A stretch of 64,000 bases of DNA, taken from assembly GCF_004151235.1 (NCBI RefSeq), contig NZ_JUIV01000015.1, positions 1-64,000 on the forward strand, read 5' to 3'. A program made the translations under genes and the position numbers. The DNA is from Flavobacterium anhuiense (lineage in GTDB: Bacteria > Bacteroidota > Bacteroidia > Flavobacteriales > Flavobacteriaceae). Below the pieces are notes generated by a model. The model saw nothing but the letters and a program-made list of their open reading frames with translations, ran no database searches and had not been told where the DNA came from. This document shows positions 34,366 to 44,067 of this stretch, in pieces. How positions within the stretch are numbered: the stretch's first letter is position 1; each line of letters begins with the position of its first letter.

Positions 34366-34977
34366 TTAATAATAAACAGACAATAAGATTTTAGAATTTG
34401 AACTTTCTATATATTTTGAAAGTCTAGTTAAAAATTCTTGATTAACCATTGGACAACCGTGACTGTTAATGATATAATACTCTTTTTCATCGGATGGAAC
34501 CTCTTTATAAGAATGCAATACAATGGCACGTTTCATGGCATTATTATTCGTTTCGTCCAATCCCGCCAATCTAAAAGCTTTTCCGAACACACCTTTATAT
34601 GGTTTTTCTACAGAGTATCTTCCAAGTGAAGTGCAGTTAGATTCTGGAGCATTACTAAATTGTAAGATGTCTCCTTTTATTCCAGTTTCAGAGCCTTTTC
34701 CGTGTGCCACTAAACCTTGATCGAGAATTTGATTATTTTGAAGATCGTAAACAAAAAAGCGATTTCTCCCAGATTTAATTTTCATGTCCACAAGAAAAGC
34801 AATTTTATTGTTATACTTGTGATTTGATGCTGTAAAAGCCTTTATTTCATTTACATGCTCATTGAGTCTTGCAAATTCAACTTCGTCTAAAATTTCATCT
34901 TCGTCCCACATACTTAATGAGGTAAACGAACTTAAGAAAAAAAGCAGTGCCAATAAAAATACTCTCATGCCCGGCAA
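34366..34977 (-). CDS. Murein L,D-transpeptidase catalytic domain family protein
   Basis: A 203-residue exported protein; MRVFLLALLFFLSSFTSLS (from Met4) is a signal peptide. The YkuD_2-type active site is visible: VLHSYKEVP and NSHGCPMVN with the catalytic Cys and its His/Gly neighbours. It would cross-link or attach proteins to peptidoglycan in the periplasm. Stands alone, flanked by terminators. Confidence 0.85.
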   Translation of the reverse strand: MPGMRVFLLALLFFLSSFTSLSMWDEDEILDEVEFARLNEHVNEIKAFTASNHKYNNKIAFLVDMKIKSGRNRFFVYDLQNNQILDQGLVAHGKGSETGIKGDILQFSNAPESNCTSLGRYSVEKPYKGVFGKAFRLAGLDETNNNAMKRAIVLHSYKEVPSDEKEYYIINSHGCPMVNQEFLTRLSKYIESSNSKILLSVYY

Positions 34978-35204
34978 AATGTTAAGTTAATAGTTATGAC
35001 TTGGGGTCATTGATAATTTTTTCTGTTGCAAAATTATACACAAATCTTATACAATTCCCATACCATAAGTTAAAGATATTATAAATATCTGAAAACTACA
35101 ATATTATATGTTAAAATTCGATTAACAGACCACATTTCATGCTAAAACGTGTTAATATTATCTCAATGTAACTTCCTTTCTATTGATTTATTGCGAATAA
35201 GCAT

Positions 35205-35239
35205 AAAAAAAATCTGCCAAGTGAAAGCCACTTGACAGA
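35205..35239 (-). terminator. Terminator of the S37 peptidase gene
   Basis: TCTGCCAAGTG and CACTTGACAGA pair with one mismatch; the minus strand continues into a T8 run. The remainder of 34978-35285 shows no gene. Confidence 0.82.
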
Positions 35240-35285
35240 AATTATTAGAAACATAAACGCAATTAGTAATTTTTTTTTGAGCCTT

Positions 35286-36566
35286 CTAATCCAGCCATTT
35301 TTTTAATGTATCCATAATCAGTTTTTGATCATTTTCAGGAAAATTTTTGACTCTTGTTGAATGACTTCCTTGCGGAAGCACCATTTTTAAAGCATCAACA
35401 TTCGGCTTTGGAGTTGGAGAACACGAAAACCAAGTATCATAGCCTCCATAAATGTAAAGTATTTTATCGCCTTTGTTTTCAACGTATTTGCGCACTTTCT
35501 TAATATACTTTGGATTATATTTTATTGTAACGTCTTTTGGTGCGAATCGTGCATTGGAACTGCTTTTTACAATAGTTAACAGATCTGAAACAGGTTCAAG
35601 ATCAAAACCATAATAGCCTAATTCGCTCAAATGCTGGTAATAAGACGGCAGATAGACAAATGACATTTTATCATTGTAAGTCCCTACTCCAACAATTTTA
35701 TTCAAATAATCAAAAAGCTCTTTTGCAGAGGCATTTACTGGCGGAATTTCCTCGCATTTGCCACCCCATTGCCAAAACGAAAAAGGAAATTCTAGAACAG
35801 CATATTCCAACGCTTCCGCGAAAGGAACTTCCATAAATTGCATCTTTTTCTCAACTGAAAAACCTTTAAAAACATCTAAGACAGCTTCTCTATTTTGCAA
35901 GACAGCTCTTTGAAACGCTGTTATTTTTGCTCTGCATTCAGGCGTTCCAACGGTTCTTGTATGCTCTATCGTTCTTGGATCTTCGCAAGTATTAATTAGC
36001 GGTGCAACATACGGCATTGCCACATCTACATCGTTTGGATAGATTGATTTATAAATTAAAGCCGTTTCTCCTCCTTTACTGATTCCAGTTGAAATCCATT
36101 TTCCCAAGTATATTTTTTTTAGTTTAGTGACAATGTTATGATAATCTTCAATAGCTTGATCATTAGTTAAATATTCCCATTGAATCGGATTTGGTCTTGA
36201 TTTTCCATAAAAACGATATTCAACCGCAACCTGATTGGCCTGCAACAAACTGCTCACTTCGCTTTTAATATTTTCTGTATTATAACCATGAGTTTCAATT
36301 ACAGTCGGTCTGTCGTAACCTAAATGCGATAGATAAATATAATGTTGAAAAGTGCCTTTTTCTGGATGTTTATGATCAAGAGGTTCGTCTAAAATAAGCT
36401 GGTACGATTCGGTATAATTTTCTAAGTTATCGATTCGCGTTATAATGGCTTTTGGAAATAATTCGGTTAGTTTTTGCTGTAGATTTACTGAAGATTCCTG
36501 AGCAGAAACCTCAAAATAGTTCAAGCAAAGAAGGAACAGCGTAATAATAAAGGATTTTGGATTCAT
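35286..36566 (-). CDS. S37-family prolyl tripeptidyl/tetrapeptidyl aminopeptidase (PS-10 type), secreted
   Basis: From ATG 36566, a 426-residue protein with signal peptide MNPKSFIITLFLLCLNYFEVSAQ. A frame from 36605 adds 13 residues before it. Alpha/beta-hydrolase: oxyanion region IETHGYN, nucleophile Ser163 in STGISKGGE, Asp in YIYGGYDTWFS, His in GSHSTRV. PS-10/S37 enzymes release tri- and tetrapeptides from the N-terminus, with preference for proline. It is divergent from an M24 peptidase and shares the intergenic motif at 36621, so it is likely part of the proline-rich peptide regulon. Confidence 0.82.
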   Translation of the reverse strand: MNPKSFIITLFLLCLNYFEVSAQESSVNLQQKLTELFPKAIITRIDNLENYTESYQLILDEPLDHKHPEKGTFQHYIYLSHLGYDRPTVIETHGYNTENIKSEVSSLLQANQVAVEYRFYGKSRPNPIQWEYLTNDQAIEDYHNIVTKLKKIYLGKWISTGISKGGETALIYKSIYPNDVDVAMPYVAPLINTCEDPRTIEHTRTVGTPECRAKITAFQRAVLQNREAVLDVFKGFSVEKKMQFMEVPFAEALEYAVLEFPFSFWQWGGKCEEIPPVNASAKELFDYLNKIVGVGTYNDKMSFVYLPSYYQHLSELGYYGFDLEPVSDLLTIVKSSSNARFAPKDVTIKYNPKYIKKVRKYVENKGDKILYIYGGYDTWFSCSPTPKPNVDALKMVLPQGSHSTRVKNFPENDQKLIMDTLKKWLD

Positions 36567-36620
36567 TTTTAATCTTGTTATTTGAGTTTTTAAAAGTAAG
36601 TGCAATACAAAGCAGTAACT

Positions 36621-36655
36621 GATACTATATTACCCTTAAAATGTAGTATTTTATC
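36621..36655. promoter_or_regulatory. Shared motif, copy A (tandem)
   Basis: GATACTATATTACCC at 36621-36635, with a weaker copy (TATTTTATC, 36647-36655) exactly 21 bp downstream. It lies between the divergent S37 and M24 peptidase genes. The same motif occurs at 47328, 56241 and 60096. Confidence 0.6.
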
Positions 36656-36773
36656 TAGTTTACATTAACATAGAACAAAATCCAAATAATGCTTTACTTT
36701 TATTGAAAAATTGAACTTTATATCAGTTTAACGAATTACGGTGCATTAAATAATAACTTTAAAAAAATAAAAA

Positions 36774-37991
36774 ATGGCAATTGGAGTTGGCGGATCAACT
36801 GTAGACATCGAATTAGAAAAAATACAAAACATGACGCTTGGTGTTGTGCCAATCGAACTACCTGAGTATAAACAGCGTATTAAAAAAGCGGTTTCTTTAA
36901 TGAAAGAACTCAATTGTAAAGCGCTTTATGCAAATGCAGGAACCAATCTGTATTATTTTACAGGAACGAAATGGAATCCGTCTGAGCGTATGGTTGGCGC
37001 TATAATTTTTGAAGACGAAACTGTTGAATATATTGTTCCGAAATTTGAAGAGGGAACTTTTAAAACTTTCATGAAAATCGAAGGAAACTTAAATTTCTGG
37101 GAAGAACATGAAAGCCCTTCTGAATTGTTTGGGAGTATTCTGAAAAATAAAAATGTAACTGATGGAAATATTGCGCTGGATGAATCGGCTGCTTTTTTTC
37201 TAATTGACGCAATCTCAAAAGCAAATACAAATTTCAGTTTTGTAAACGCTCAACCTATAACTGCAGGTTGCAGAATGCATAAATCGGTTAATGAAATTGC
37301 TATTATTCAAAGAGCGAAAGACATAACAATGACTGTTCAAAAAGCAGCGGCTCGCATTTTGCATCCAGGAATTGCCGTAAGCATTGTTGCTGATTTTATA
37401 CATAAGGCACATATTAAAGCTGGTATTCCGTCAGGTTCTTATTTCTGCATTGTTCTTTTTGGAGAAGATTCACAATATCCGCATGGAGTTACTTCTCCTC
37501 AAAATTTAGTTGACAATGATGTCGTTTTGATTGATACCGGATGCCGTTTAGAAGGTTATTTGTCTGATATCACTAGAACTTATGTGTATGGAACTCCAAA
37601 TGACGAGCACAGAAAAATCTGGAATCTTGAAAAAGCAACCCAAAAAGCAGCTTTTGATGCTGCGCAAATTGGAGCAACATGCGGATCTGTAGATGATGCT
37701 GCGCGTAAAGTTCTAGCGGAAGCGGGCTTAAGCGGTGATTACGAAATTCCAGGCTTACCGCATCGTGTAGGACATGGAACTGGTTTGGACATTCATGAAT
37801 ATCCTTATTTAGTAAGAGGAAATCAAACCATTTTAAAAGAAGGAATGGTAGTAAGTAATGAACCTATGATTTGTATGCCGGGTCAATTTGGTATTCGCCA
37901 CGAAGATCATTTTTATATGACGGCAGAAGGTCCAAAATGGTTTACGGAGCCAATGCAGAGTATTGATAATCCGTTTGGATTAGAGGTTTAA
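36774..37991 (+). CDS. M24B metallopeptidase (Xaa-Pro dipeptidase/aminopeptidase type)
   Basis: A 405-residue cytoplasmic pita-bread enzyme. Creatinase-like N-terminal domain (to ~170), then the metal ligands: Asp in VLIDTGC and SDITRTY, His in LPHRVGHGTGLDIHEYP, Glu in SNEPM and RHEDH. It cleaves X-Pro bonds in imported di- or oligopeptides, releasing proline or hydroxyproline for the catabolic genes downstream of 47 kb. Confidence 0.88.
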   Translation: MAIGVGGSTVDIELEKIQNMTLGVVPIELPEYKQRIKKAVSLMKELNCKALYANAGTNLYYFTGTKWNPSERMVGAIIFEDETVEYIVPKFEEGTFKTFMKIEGNLNFWEEHESPSELFGSILKNKNVTDGNIALDESAAFFLIDAISKANTNFSFVNAQPITAGCRMHKSVNEIAIIQRAKDITMTVQKAAARILHPGIAVSIVADFIHKAHIKAGIPSGSYFCIVLFGEDSQYPHGVTSPQNLVDNDVVLIDTGCRLEGYLSDITRTYVYGTPNDEHRKIWNLEKATQKAAFDAAQIGATCGSVDDAARKVLAEAGLSGDYEIPGLPHRVGHGTGLDIHEYPYLVRGNQTILKEGMVVSNEPMICMPGQFGIRHEDHFYMTAEGPKWFTEPMQSIDNPFGLEV

Positions 37992-38017
37992 AATAATTTT
38001 GATTTAATATTTTAGAA

Positions 38018-38046
38018 AGAGCTGTTTGTTTAGACAGCTTTTTTTC
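38018..38046 (+). terminator. Terminator after the M24 peptidase gene
   Basis: AGCTGT / ACAGCT around an 8-nt loop, followed by T8. Confidence 0.8.
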
Positions 38047-38060
38047 TTTATAAATTATAT

Positions 38061-38360
38061 GTCGCTCCTCCGGAGCTTTTTCATCTCTGAGAATTGCAAT
38101 TTCTATAAATATTTTGCTTCTCCGAAGCTTTCTAATTTTTGGTAAATTGAATTTTCTGTTCTTGTGCAATTATTTTTAAACATAACTCTATTTTTCGTTC
38201 TTAGAAAACAAATGATTGATGATTCTCTTTGCGTTCCAATGGCTGAAACCCATTGACTTTGTTTAAATTTAAACTTGATTTTTATAAAATATCTACTCCT
38301 CAAAAGTTTTTTCTAATAGTTTAAATGCTTCGGAGAAGCAGAATATTTATAGAAAAAATA
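38061..38360. repeat. Inverted pair of a dispersed palindromic element
   Basis: GCAATTTCTATAAATATTTT + GCTTCTCCGAAGC at 38095-38128 is repeated in reverse complement at 38327-38360 (GCTTCGGAGAAGC + AGAATATTTATAGAAA), about 200 bp apart. Related pieces occur at 14766-14795 and 14890-14920. Confidence 0.75.
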
Positions 38361-38418
38361 CAATTTCCAAATATAAAAAAGCCCCAGCGGGTCGAAATAT
38401 TAAATCATTAATAAAGGG

Positions 38419-38457
38419 TAAAAAAAGTAGGGCTGTCCATTTTCGTAAACAGCCCTT
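38419..38457 (-). terminator. Terminator of the M43 protease gene
   Basis: GGGCTGT / ACAGCCC with a 12-nt loop; the minus strand runs into a T-rich tract. Confidence 0.8.
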
Positions 38458-38480
38458 CTCATTTTAACTAAATTAACTTA

Positions 38481-41400
38481 TTACTCAACCAATAATTTTT
38501 TCTTTTCTACAAACTTTCCATCAGTAGCCACAACAATATAAACTCCTTTATTTAAATATTTAAGAGAATAAACAGTTGTATTATGAACAGTATCTACCAA
38601 ATGACCTGTACTATTGTAAATTGACACTTTCACTTTATTGACATCAATGTTATCAAAAGTAAAGTTCACAACGTCTGACGCTGGATTTGGATACATTGTA
38701 AATGCTTTCGCCGTATTTGTATTTATGCCTGGCAAACCAGTGCTTCCAGATTGCAAATCGATTGTATGAGAAGCGCTCCATTCGCTAAAAGCCGCTCCAT
38801 TGATTGCTCTTACTCTAAATTCATATACAGTTTGAGTTCCTTGTTTTGGAATCCACAAATAATACGTGGTAGAAGTTCCCGCCGCTGTCCATCCTGATGA
38901 AGTATTTAATTGCACTTCATAAGACGCAGCATCTGTTGATGTTGCCCAAGAAGCATAAAATCCTGACGAATATACGCCTGCGTTTCCAAGATTAGCAGGA
39001 ATTGTCAAAGTTGCTGGATTTGGTGGAACAGATGTTCCTGCTTGAACAGTATAATCCTCGATTTCACCATCCCCAAGATTTCCGCATGTTGAAGACGGAT
39101 TAGTATTATATTTCATCACCACTCTCATTCTGGTAGTTCCAGTAAATGATTGAGGCGTAAAACTTGCCGTAACCGCACCATTTGATGAAATATTATTAAT
39201 CACTTTTTCAGATGCTTCAAACTGATTGTTTTTATTGTAATCGATCCAAACTCCCCAATATTCAGTGTAAGCAGAGCCAGTAAAACCTGGAGTTAAAGTA
39301 ACGCTTGTATTTGCATTCGGATTCAGCGTAATCACTTTCGAAGTATAATCGGCATAACCGTTTGTTTCTTTTCCAGATGTATTTACAAAACTTCCTACTG
39401 CTACAGAACTTATGTATTCATAACCGTTTGTTCCTTGCGCAGTGCACGGTGGAGCAACCGGAATTGTTACAGAAACCACATTAGAATACGCAGAATAATC
39501 AGTTCCAGATTTTGCTCTCGCTCTATATTTATAAGTGTTTCCTGCTGTTAAACCTGTATTGGTATAAGTTGATGCAGTGTTAGCTAACGTAGCAATTTCT
39601 GCATAAACATCATCTGCTCCCGCTCTCTCAATAATTACATTTGAAGCATTCGTAGCATTGTTAGTCCAATTAAGAATGGTTTCTAAATTTGCTGCATTGG
39701 CTGTTGCCGTTAAATTTGTTGGCGCAAATACTATATTGGTAGTTTGTACTCCTGCTAAAATAGGTTCGTTTGGTTTGGTGTTATAAGCAAAATCCAAAAC
39801 GGTATATCCTACTCCACCAACTTCCACTTTTACGTGCATCCATCCGTAGCAAGTACGTCCTCTACTTGTATATTCAAAACCAACATATCCTGTTTTATTA
39901 TCCCAAGTTGTATAGGTAGCTGTTCTCAAATCCAATTGATTTGGATATGCTCCTGGCGCTGCAAAATTACTTGAAGCTCCAATAGAAGTACCTTGTGATA
40001 AGAATGATATATTTCTTGTTCCTGCTTCAGAAACTAATCTTTTTCCGTAGGTCTCCATTTTTAAAGCTGCGGCAGCATATTGCCAAGCTCCATATTCAGT
40101 ATTATCTCCAATACCCAAATCAAAATATTGCCATGTAGATGCTGCATTAGCCGTATAATCTGGATTGTTTACATAAAACACTCCATAAGGCGCATCAAAT
40201 TTCAAATTGATTGTTTTTGTAGCGGTATCCAAAGTAGCTATACCGCCAGTAATTGCTGCATCTTTAAACGTAACTGTAACAACAGCATCGTTTGTTGTGT
40301 TGTGCGCAGTTGCTTTTCCTGTAAAAGAAAGTACTGTTTTAGTATTGCTTTCAAGAGTTAAAACTGCAGTTAAACCAGCTGGAACACCAGTAATAGTATA
40401 ATCAGTTCCTGCTGTAAAAGTACCGTTGCTTTTTGTAAATGTACCATTATTAGTACTCAAAGCAATTGTCGCTGTAGAAGTTATGCTTCCATCATTTACT
40501 TCTGCTTCATACAATGTATCTGGAGATAAAGTTGTCGCCGTTTTATCGGTCATTCCTGTATAAATTGGAGTGTTTGGTTTTGTATTGTATGCATATTCCA
40601 AAATTGTATATCCATCACCATCCGCATTTACTTTTACTTTAAACCATCCATAACAAGTAAGGCCATCCATTAAATAATCGAATCCTACGTAACCTGTTTT
40701 TCCGTCCCAAGCTGTGTAACTCGCTGTTCTTAAATCTAATTGATTTGGATATGCACCCGGAGCAGTCATATTGCTTGTTGGACCAACGGCTGTGTTTGAA
40801 TTTAATAAAGAGATATTTCTAGTGCCAGTTTCGCAAACTAATCTCTTGGCATAAGTTTCAATTTTTAAAGCATTTGCAGCATAACGCCAGCCTCCAAATG
40901 CACGATCATCTCCTTTTGCTATTTCAAAATATTTCCATGTCAATGCCGACGAAACCGTCACATCTGGCATGTCTACAAAAAAGATTCCGTATGGATCTGA
41001 AAATTTAAAATTAAAGAATAAAGATGTGCAAGATAAATCAGCTGTTCCTCCCGTGAATGCAGCTGGTAAAAAGCTAATTCCACCTGAAGTATTATTGCTT
41101 AATGCATGATTAGTTGCTTTTCCAGTTAATGTAACTGTAATTTGATTGTTGGAATTTACAGTAAGCACAGGTGTAATTCCTGCTGGGAAAGTATGCGTAA
41201 AATGAGTTCCTGCTGTCAAAGTTCCAGAAGAAACAGCAAAAGTTTTAGTTCCGTTTAATTTGATTATGGATGAAGTGTCAAAAGAACCGTCGTTTATAAT
41301 CGCTTCTTTAAAAGCTGTAGCCGAAGCAGTAAGCGTGCTTCCTGTAGAATTTACGCCAGTATCAATTAAGTTTTGCGCCTGCCAAAGTGATTTTCTCGCA

Positions 41401-42332
41401 GGGTGTTCTAAAGCAGCCAACATTCTATCAATCTGACCTTGAGTATACATTTTGTAGCAGCCTTGCGCTCCATTGTACCCCATGTAGTTTTCGAAATTTA
41501 CTTTGTCTCCGCTGCAATTTGTTCCGGGAGTACAGCCTAAAGTATGTTTTCCGTCTTCCGCTGGAGTATCGGCAACTTCATCAGTTCCAGTACATCCTCC
41601 TTCAAAAGTATGGATTAGGTTAAGGAAATGACCAAACTCGTGAGTAAGCGTTGCAGAGAATTCTTTACTGTAGGAGTTATCATATAAATATGCTCCATTA
41701 AAAACAACACGAGCTGTATTGTTTGCTGTCATGTCTGAACTGGGATACCAAGCCACCCCTGAATTATTTGTTGCTCCGTCATTGTACAAATCGTTCTGTA
41801 TATAGACGTTCATATATTTGGTATTATCCCAAGCATCCGAAGCGATTTGGTCATCATATCCGCCTCCATTTCCGTAACCATTTTTAGTTGGATGAAAAAC
41901 TACTCCTGTCGTACAGCCGCCATTCGGATCTTTTTTAGCAAGCTTAAATTCAATATTCAAAGTTCCGCGTCGTGCCTGAAAAAACGATTCAACGGTCTGA
42001 AAATCGGCATTACGACCATTAAAATCATCATTAAGTTGAGCTAGGTGATTTACGATTTTTTCGTACGTAACTGTTTTTCCGCCTTGTACATCTCCATAAA
42101 TATGAAATACCACTGGAATTGTGTAAGTAGTTGCAGCCGTTTTTGCCGTTGAAGATTTACGCTGGGCCGCAAAATTTTTACTGAAAACATCAAAGTTCTT
42201 TTTCTCTTGAAGTGCATGTGGATTATTCCGATACACTTTTTCATTTTCTTCGCTTGTTCTACAAGGCAAACCTTGTGCGCTAACTTTCAATAAGCTGAAA
42301 ATCAGAAAGCAGATTAGTAATTTTAATTTCAT
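38481..42332 (-). CDS. Secreted M43-family zinc metalloprotease (cytophagalysin-like) with T9SS sorting domain
   Basis: From ATG 42332 (signal peptide MKLKLLICFLIFSLLKVSAQ), 1283 residues. Catalytic domain about 50-320: zinc motif HEFGHFLNLIH, Met-turn NYMGYN and the family signature CYKMYTQGQIDRM. Then two tandem ~270-residue copies of a domain (each with APGAYPNQLDLRTA and YNTKPN), an FN3 domain, a GEVED domain (YTEYWGVWIDYNKNNQFE...GEIEDY), another FN3 and a T9SS type A domain ending KKKLLVE. M43 enzymes of this kind attack gelatin or collagen-like proteins. Here it probably starts extracellular protein breakdown for the peptide locus. Confidence 0.88.
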   Translation of the reverse strand: MKLKLLICFLIFSLLKVSAQGLPCRTSEENEKVYRNNPHALQEKKNFDVFSKNFAAQRKSSTAKTAATTYTIPVVFHIYGDVQGGKTVTYEKIVNHLAQLNDDFNGRNADFQTVESFFQARRGTLNIEFKLAKKDPNGGCTTGVVFHPTKNGYGNGGGYDDQIASDAWDNTKYMNVYIQNDLYNDGATNNSGVAWYPSSDMTANNTARVVFNGAYLYDNSYSKEFSATLTHEFGHFLNLIHTFEGGCTGTDEVADTPAEDGKHTLGCTPGTNCSGDKVNFENYMGYNGAQGCYKMYTQGQIDRMLAALEHPARKSLWQAQNLIDTGVNSTGSTLTASATAFKEAIINDGSFDTSSIIKLNGTKTFAVSSGTLTAGTHFTHTFPAGITPVLTVNSNNQITVTLTGKATNHALSNNTSGGISFLPAAFTGGTADLSCTSLFFNFKFSDPYGIFFVDMPDVTVSSALTWKYFEIAKGDDRAFGGWRYAANALKIETYAKRLVCETGTRNISLLNSNTAVGPTSNMTAPGAYPNQLDLRTASYTAWDGKTGYVGFDYLMDGLTCYGWFKVKVNADGDGYTILEYAYNTKPNTPIYTGMTDKTATTLSPDTLYEAEVNDGSITSTATIALSTNNGTFTKSNGTFTAGTDYTITGVPAGLTAVLTLESNTKTVLSFTGKATAHNTTNDAVVTVTFKDAAITGGIATLDTATKTINLKFDAPYGVFYVNNPDYTANAASTWQYFDLGIGDNTEYGAWQYAAAALKMETYGKRLVSEAGTRNISFLSQGTSIGASSNFAAPGAYPNQLDLRTATYTTWDNKTGYVGFEYTSRGRTCYGWMHVKVEVGGVGYTVLDFAYNTKPNEPILAGVQTTNIVFAPTNLTATANAANLETILNWTNNATNASNVIIERAGADDVYAEIATLANTASTYTNTGLTAGNTYKYRARAKSGTDYSAYSNVVSVTIPVAPPCTAQGTNGYEYISSVAVGSFVNTSGKETNGYADYTSKVITLNPNANTSVTLTPGFTGSAYTEYWGVWIDYNKNNQFEASEKVINNISSNGAVTASFTPQSFTGTTRMRVVMKYNTNPSSTCGNLGDGEIEDYTVQAGTSVPPNPATLTIPANLGNAGVYSSGFYASWATSTDAASYEVQLNTSSGWTAAGTSTTYYLWIPKQGTQTVYEFRVRAINGAAFSEWSASHTIDLQSGSTGLPGINTNTAKAFTMYPNPASDVVNFTFDNIDVNKVKVSIYNSTGHLVDTVHNTTVYSLKYLNKGVYIVVATDGKFVEKKKLLVE

Positions 42333-42542
42333 TTGTTTAGGTTTTTTAATTAGTAACAATCAAAATTACCGCACAAGCTTCTATCTTTCTGATAGTATTT
42401 TAATCAGAATTAATACATAATTATCACATTTTTAACCTTAAAAAAAACACATAATAAAAAAATATTCATAATAAAACACTAAAAACAAACCTTATTAAAA
42501 ACATAAAAAGAATCAGTCTTCCCTTGCAAATACTGTAAAAAA

Positions 42543-42570
42543 CAAAAACCAGCACTTAGAAAGTGCTGGC
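42543..42570 (-). terminator. Terminator of the susCD operon
   Basis: CCAGCACTT / AAGTGCTGG, 9-bp arms with a 3-nt loop, then T5 on the minus strand. Confidence 0.85.
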
Positions 42571-42598
42571 TCAAAAAACAAATTAAACTAACTCAAAA

Positions 42599-44056
42599 TT
42601 AAAATTTGTCCCAAAAAATCTTCGTTGTCATTAAATCTCCTCCTATTGCTGCTGAAGCTGCTTCATAATTTGCCGTATTCAGCGTTTTGTCAGATGTGGA
42701 ATAAATATTTCTAACAGGAACTTTACCCTCTGCTTCTTGCACAGCTGTTGAAGGCGCTACCAATATTGGATAATCTAACCTTCTGTATTCTGTCCATGCT
42801 TCAAAACCGCGATTGTAGTAAGCGATCCAAAGCTGGTAAGCAATTTTTTGCTTGTCTGTTCCTGAAGCAGTAGCAAAAGCAACATCAGGACGTGCAAGAT
42901 AAGTTTGAGCATTAGCATCAGAAACTCCCCAAAATTTCATGCTTGCTTCTATCCCCTTAGTATAATATGTTGAAGCATCAGCTCCAACGTTAAAGCCTCG
43001 GCTTGCCGCATCTGCCAGTAAAAAACAAGTTTCGGTATAATCGAATATAACTCCTGGATTTGTTTTCTGTTTTAATCTTGCACCAGTATTTGAATAATCT
43101 GCATAATTAACCTGTTTTGCGTAAGGAGCTCCTTTATATTGCCCGTTTACCTTTGAATTTGGATTGAAGAAAAAATCGCGTCTCGGATCTTCTTTTCCAT
43201 TTAATTCATTTACAAAAAATTCAGCAATATTAATCTGGCTTTCGTTTACCAAACTGTCATACAATGGATTCATGTCTGTTATTGAAGAAAAGTACTGAAA
43301 CAATGCCGTATCAGCTTCTTTACTCATAACTCCTGAATTAAAAGCACTTTCTACCATTGCTTTTGCCTTTACAGCATCAACATCAGCAAGGTGCAAGCCC
43401 ATTTTTAGTTTTACGCTATTGGCTAATGTTTTCCATTTTGCCACATTTCCGTGAAAAATCAAATCGGCATTTCCAAAACTTCCATTTTCATCATTCAAAG
43501 CCGCAATAGCAGCGTCCAAACGAGAAGCCAAATCAAAATAGATTGTTTTTGCATCGTCATATTTTGGAAGCGGAAATTTTTTAATATCTAACGCTTCAGA
43601 ATATGCGACATTACCAAATAAATCTACTAGAGTTTGATAAGCCATTACAATTTGCACTTCTAAAATAGCAAGCTGATTTTTCTTTATGCCTTCTTCAATT
43701 GGCCCTAATACTTTTGTGTTTTGAATTTGCTTTTGTGCATTTACTAGATCTTGAAGCACATCACGGTATAACAGTACAGCATGTGAACTTCCTAAATTTC
43801 TTTTCGCCTGATTATAATTGGCTTCATCCGTATAGGTAGATGTAGACCAATGCTGTGCATAGGCTCTAAAATTGTTTGAATTTACCGAAGCATTGGTTAG
43901 AAAGTAAGCATAATTAACCTGTGCGCTAGTCATCAACGCACTTGGCAAAGCGGTTTCATAAGCCTTTTCATTTTTGTTCATGTCATCTAAGTTATCACAT
44001 GAAGCTACTGCACATAAAACGGCTCCTGCAAAAAATATTTTTTTTATAATTGTCAT
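42599..44056 (-). CDS. SusD/RagB-family nutrient-binding lipoprotein
   Basis: A 485-residue lipoprotein (MTIIKKIFFAGAVLCAVASC, lipobox AVASC) of the SusD-like group 2. Helical TPR-type fold with the conserved WSTSTYTDEANYN and YNRGFEAWTEYRRLDYP segments near the ends. It forms the lid of the SusC channel encoded 11 bp upstream. Given the surrounding peptidases it more likely captures peptides than glycans, as RagAB does; this is inference. Confidence 0.9.
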   Translation of the reverse strand: MTIIKKIFFAGAVLCAVASCDNLDDMNKNEKAYETALPSALMTSAQVNYAYFLTNASVNSNNFRAYAQHWSTSTYTDEANYNQAKRNLGSSHAVLLYRDVLQDLVNAQKQIQNTKVLGPIEEGIKKNQLAILEVQIVMAYQTLVDLFGNVAYSEALDIKKFPLPKYDDAKTIYFDLASRLDAAIAALNDENGSFGNADLIFHGNVAKWKTLANSVKLKMGLHLADVDAVKAKAMVESAFNSGVMSKEADTALFQYFSSITDMNPLYDSLVNESQINIAEFFVNELNGKEDPRRDFFFNPNSKVNGQYKGAPYAKQVNYADYSNTGARLKQKTNPGVIFDYTETCFLLADAASRGFNVGADASTYYTKGIEASMKFWGVSDANAQTYLARPDVAFATASGTDKQKIAYQLWIAYYNRGFEAWTEYRRLDYPILVAPSTAVQEAEGKVPVRNIYSTSDKTLNTANYEAASAAIGGDLMTTKIFWDKF

Positions 44057-44067
44057 GTCTTTATTTT

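Larger units (their letters stand above)
37992..38480. other. Repeat-rich intergenic region
   Basis: 489 bp without a gene. It contains the terminators at both ends, an inverted pair of the TCTATAAATATTTT/GCTTCnnnGAAGC element (38097-38128 and 38327-38355), a GCTCCTCCGGAGC hairpin (38064-38076) and a CAATGGCTGAAACCCATTG palindrome (about 38240-38258). Confidence 0.7.

Noticed and set aside
37942..38303. Two minus-strand frames of 66-75 codons
   Set aside because: They cover palindromic repeats and terminators between genes, with no protein-like features.
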